Part shown: positions 60,961 to 64,000 of the stretch, piece by piece
How positions within the stretch are numbered: position 1 is the first letter of the stretch
Layout of the letters: the number at the start of each line of letters is the position of its first letter
Position numbers and translations under genes: made by a program
The notes under the pieces: model-generated
Seen by the model: the letters and a program-made list of their open reading frames with translations, nothing else
The model's database searches: none
What the model was told of the DNA's origin: nothing
DNA from: Dioscorea cayenensis subsp. rotundata
Lineage: Eukaryota; Streptophyta; Magnoliopsida; Dioscoreales; Dioscoreaceae
Length of the DNA stretch: 64,000 bases
Direction of reading: 5' to 3'
NCBI RefSeq assembly: GCF_009730915.1
Contig: NW_024086962.1
Span: 1-64,000 of the forward strand

Positions 60961-62743
60961 TCAATCTTCTGTCCTCCAATTTGCTTTAACTGGAGAAAGA
61001 GATGACTCCGCAAACTCTTCTTTTTTCCTGTGAATTGCCTTTACTAGAAACCTAGTTTGGGGTTCTGGTATCATTCCTTTTGCCCTCATCTCACTAAAAT
61101 AATGCAATGCCTCATCTAAATTTTCCTTGGCTGTGAAGCCCATGGACCATAATTGTGTAAGAGCGTTGATCAGGACCCAAACCACATGTCTCCATTTCTG
61201 TCCATACAGTTTGTACACCTCTCTGGTAATTCCACCTGACATAAAGGTTTAATATCAAGTTATATGTGTCACTATCAATCTTGCAACTGCCTCTTTTCAT
61301 ACGCTGCAGAAATTCAACAACCTCTTCTGGCTTCTTCATGGTCTTTAGAATGTAAGAGTAAGTCCTCGAATTTGGAAGGCAACCTTTCTGCTCCATTTCA
61401 TCCAGAAGTTCACGCACTTTCTCCATCCTTCTTATTTTGCAGAGATGTTTTATGAGAGAGTTATAGGTAGCCACATCAGGAAGACAACCCCGTTCATTCA
61501 TTTCCCCAAATATCTCAAGAGCTTCAGGAATTCTTTTCTTGAAACACAATGCATCAATGATACAGTTGCAGATTGTCACATCAGGCTGGCACCCTTTCTT
61601 CCACATGGCAGTGAACAATTTAACCGCTGTTCCAAGTTTCCCAGCCTTTGACAAAGAATTAATGAAAATGCCATATGTGAACAAATCGGGCTTGCATTTG
61701 GAAGATATTATGTCATTCCAAAACCTTTTAGCTTCACGCAAGCTTCCTAAAACACACCAACCATTTAGAATAATATTTCTACTCTTAATAACTGGAGGAA
61801 ACTCATCCTTTTTTAGGAGAAATAGTGACTCAGCTTCCTCCACATGTTTATATCTGCAGAGAGACATAAGAAGTGTTTGGAAAGCAACCAGATCATGTTC
61901 AAATCCATAATCCTTTCTCTTGTAAAAGATTTCTATAGCATCTTCAACCTTTATGAGCAGCAGCATATCTGTTCAATAAAACTGCAAATGTTTTCTCATT
62001 GATTATAGTGGCAGCTCGTTCTTGGGTTTATGTATTTTACTCAGATGTATTTTTTGTTATTATATTATAAATATGTTTATGTTATTGTTGTATTTACATT
62101 GTTTGTTTTACAATTATTTGGATGAATTTATCGGCAAAGTAGATATTCCATTAACTGTAATTACATCATTACACAAAACTAAGCCTTGTATTAATGCCGA
62201 TCTGTACAATAGCAACTCGCTCTTTTGGTATCTCATCAAAAATATGCCACATGATATTGATTTGCTTCATCCTCCCAAGAATATTAAGCATCTCATTATA
62301 TGCCCTTGACTCATGAGCATAACCCTGTTGTTTAGATGCCCAATTAAAAGAAACATAAAGCTGACTTCCAATCTGAACGATGTCTTCGAAGAACTTGAAC
62401 AACTAAATCCTCACTTAAGGTAATGACATTTTCTTTGAGGGTTGATTTCTAGCTTGTCACTATCTTCATAAGATTTCAGAATTTTTTGGATCATGGTGGC
62501 ATCTCTAGTAACTAAAGAACCATCAGAAGCTTGATGAATAGAGTCAGACAATGAAACAACTCTACTAGAATTAGCACAATCTATACTAGAATGAGGAGAA
62601 GACGCAAATGTTCTTCCCAGAGAAAAATTCCAACCAGGACTATAACCATAAAAAGTGACATTCAGCAGGTAGAAATGCACCTTTCTATATCTGCCACAGC
62701 AGCATCCAATCTTATGCAGGATAAATGGTGCAAAATGTGCCAT
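60961..62743 (-). pseudogene. Pentatricopeptide repeat protein gene (At3g15200-like), with frame breaks
   Basis: P-class PPR proteins bind organellar RNA. From ATG 62743 (minus): an organelle-type presequence with R, S and aromatic residues (KIGCCCGRYRKVHFYLLNV, GRTFASSPHSS), then SEDLVVQVL, NWASKQQGYAHESRAYNEML, FDEIPKER, TFAVLLNRYAAAH, and an unbroken run of PPR motifs from 61966 to 61112 (LVAFQTLLMSLCRYKHVEEA, NIILNGWCVLGSLREAKRFW, ICNCIIDALCFKKRIPEALE, TYNSLIKHLCKIRRMEKVRE, DQRSYTIMVHGLHSQGK), ending LDEALHYFSEMRAKGMIPEP and NWRTED. The implied length, about 530 residues, matches the family. Four one-base additions break the frame: 62439-62441, 62346-62349, 61948-61949 and 61118-61121, all in short homopolymers. 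About 185 bp of AT-rich DNA (62030-62214) interrupts KER. Either a young pseudogene or a real gene with consensus errors. Confidence 0.8.
62030..62214 (-). other. AT-rich interruption in the PPR gene
   Basis: Separates two half-matching copies of a PKER-encoding segment (GAGCGAGTTGCTATT on the 5' side, GAACGAGCTGCCACT on the 3' side). The downstream copy continues in frame into NEKTFAVLLN. No GT-AG pair joins the flanks in frame with a good pyrimidine tract, so it may be an insertion or an unusual intron. Confidence 0.55.
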
Positions 62744-63200
62744 AAAAGAATGAATAACTGCATAAACCAATAATATTGGACAACAAGCTGATCGTGATCT
62801 GAAAATAGACAAACACAACAACCCTAAGATCAAAAGCAAGGCTTTTTATTGACTGAAGGACAATGAATATCCTGCAGCCTTGCAAGATTGCAATTCAGAT
62901 ATGCATAATATACAAATTAAAACAACAAATCAGAAATCTATCAGCAGATAAAACAATAACAGAACAAAAGAATTAAAAGATTAATAGCCAAACAAAAATC
63001 TCAGGAACCACACAAACAGATGTTCAAAAATATAAACCTAAAATTATAAAATTTATATTAAAATCTTGAAGAAACCAAACCTAATATCCTGAACGGCCAG
63101 TTTTCGTTGCTTGTCTTCTTCTAGACACGGACATCGGATGGCTTCAGGTATAGAAAAAAACTAGGGTTCAAATGAGCTGAGGCGAAGGAGAAGAACGAAT
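62744..63200 (-). promoter_or_regulatory. PPR 5' UTR with probable leader intron
   Basis: On the minus strand, GAACCCTAG and a purine-rich leader near 63140-63170 are followed by a probable donor (ATTAG/GTTTGG near 63085) and acceptor (TTGCAAG near 62882). No exact TATA box is clear. Confidence 0.35.
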
Positions 63201-63270
63201 TCAGTGAAATTTTGGACATTTTTATATTTATACCCATGAAAAGTTATAAAATTAAAAGTGCAGGTGCGAA

Positions 63271-63912
63271 GGGCTTCTCCAACCCTACTTTAAATATAGA
63301 GTTTTGCAACAAAACTGGCGCAGGATTGGCTCCAATCTGGCGCCAAATCCTGCACCAGATTTGTGGAATGCTAAGCGCTATATTTTTTTTTATTTTTATT
63401 TTTTTTCAGTTTTTATTTTGAATTTTTGTTTTCTCTTTTCTTTCAGTTTTATTTTTTGTTTTTTTTATTTTTTCAGTTTATTTATCTTTTTCGGTTTTTC
63501 AGTTTTAATTTTTAGTTTTTTATTTTTTATTTTTTTAGATTATTATTTATCTTTTTTTATCCTTTTTGATTTTTTTAGTTTTAATTTTCAGTTTTTTTTT
63601 ATTTTTTCAGTTTATTATTTATCTTTTTTTATCTTTTTTGGTTTTTTAGTTTTAATTTTTAGTTTATTTTTTTTATCTTTTTTTATTTATTTTTTTCTTT
63701 TTATAAAATTTATATTTATAATTTATATTTTTAATTAAATTAAAAATTTATAATTTAAGTTTGTATTTTTTTAGACTAATAAAAAAATAAAAAAATTAAC
63801 GAAAAATAATACAAAAAAATAGATATGAGTGGTTGGAGAAAACTTTTTCTGCAAATTTGTATTTTTTTTGTGTCTTGATCGTAAATATAGAGTTTTTAGG
63901 TTGGAGATGGCT
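63271..63912. mobile_element. Harbinger-derived MITE upstream of the PPR gene
   Basis: Starts GGGCTTCTCCAACCCTAC; inverted right end AGCCATCTCCAACCTAAA. The terminal 100 bp shares CAGGATTGGCTCCAATCTGG-type sequence with the right end of the Harbinger element at 37620-37680 (inverted), and the T-rich interior mirrors that element's A-rich subterminal region. No 3-bp target duplication was confirmed. Noncoding. Confidence 0.7.
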
Positions 63913-64000
63913 AGCAAGTAGAAAGCTGTTTTACATCTAAACCCCTGAAAACTCCTGAAATTATAACCAATATTCTTAATGTTTCTTTGCTGGTCATGCT
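63913..64000. other. Window edge, nothing recognised
   Basis: Short flank after the MITE with no identifiable feature. Confidence 0.3.

Noticed and set aside
63304..63738. A 144-codon open frame rich in Phe, Ser, Leu and Ile, looking like a membrane protein
   Set aside because: It is a translation of the T-rich interior of a Harbinger-type MITE; the composition is low-complexity and the frame is accidental.

Overview
The window is nuclear DNA of a flowering plant. It is very AT-rich, genes are split by short exons with GT-AG introns, and most of the sequence is transposable elements, microsatellites and decayed repeats. The residue pattern of the sterol methyltransferase looks monocot-like, but the species cannot be named from sequence alone. 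No bacterial, organellar or rRNA/tRNA features were recognised.

Only two host genes can be supported, one at each end. At 2067-9244 (minus) lies a complete 12-exon cycloartenol C24-methyltransferase gene (SMT1, 344 codons by exon sum) with one +1 base in exon 8. At 60961-62743 (minus) lies a mitochondrial-type pentatricopeptide repeat (PPR) gene of the Arabidopsis At3g15200 type, with four one-base frame breaks and one AT-rich interruption.

The middle 50 kb is built from mobile DNA. A unit starting about 10014 recurs from 33061, joined there to a broken Ty3/gypsy reverse transcriptase: a tandem duplication of about 23 kb (unit A 10014-33060, unit B 33061-46443, B incomplete). Each copy gained different insertions, so each supplies empty sites for the other. 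Unit A carries a CAATG-ended hAT-like element (10032-10895) and a 9.66 kb Mutator-like element (MULE, 13438-23095, 9-bp target duplication). Unit B carries a 4.3 kb PIF/Harbinger element (33388-37716) and a Tourist-type MITE (43304-43992). Both copies share an LTR of Tekay/Del type and a second CAATG element that has captured part of an AIR12-like DOMON-domain gene.

From 46444 to 53400 come an Angela-type Copia LTR, a 41-bp minisatellite, a MULE remnant with a plant mobile domain (PMD) gene, and a dimeric AT-rich tandem repeat. From 53400 to 60950 the DNA is AT-rich with one foldback MITE and no recognisable gene. A Harbinger-derived MITE ends the window at 63271-63912, upstream of the PPR gene.

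The most unusual signal is in the 13438-23095 MULE. Nearly all its gene-free stretches (5' leader, introns, 3' flanks) are arrays of a GTTTAA core repeated every 20-22 bp with non-conserved spacers, about 75 units in about ten arrays. The core points the same way as the sense strand of the adjacent gene: forward around the Ulp1/PMD-like gene, reversed around the transposase.
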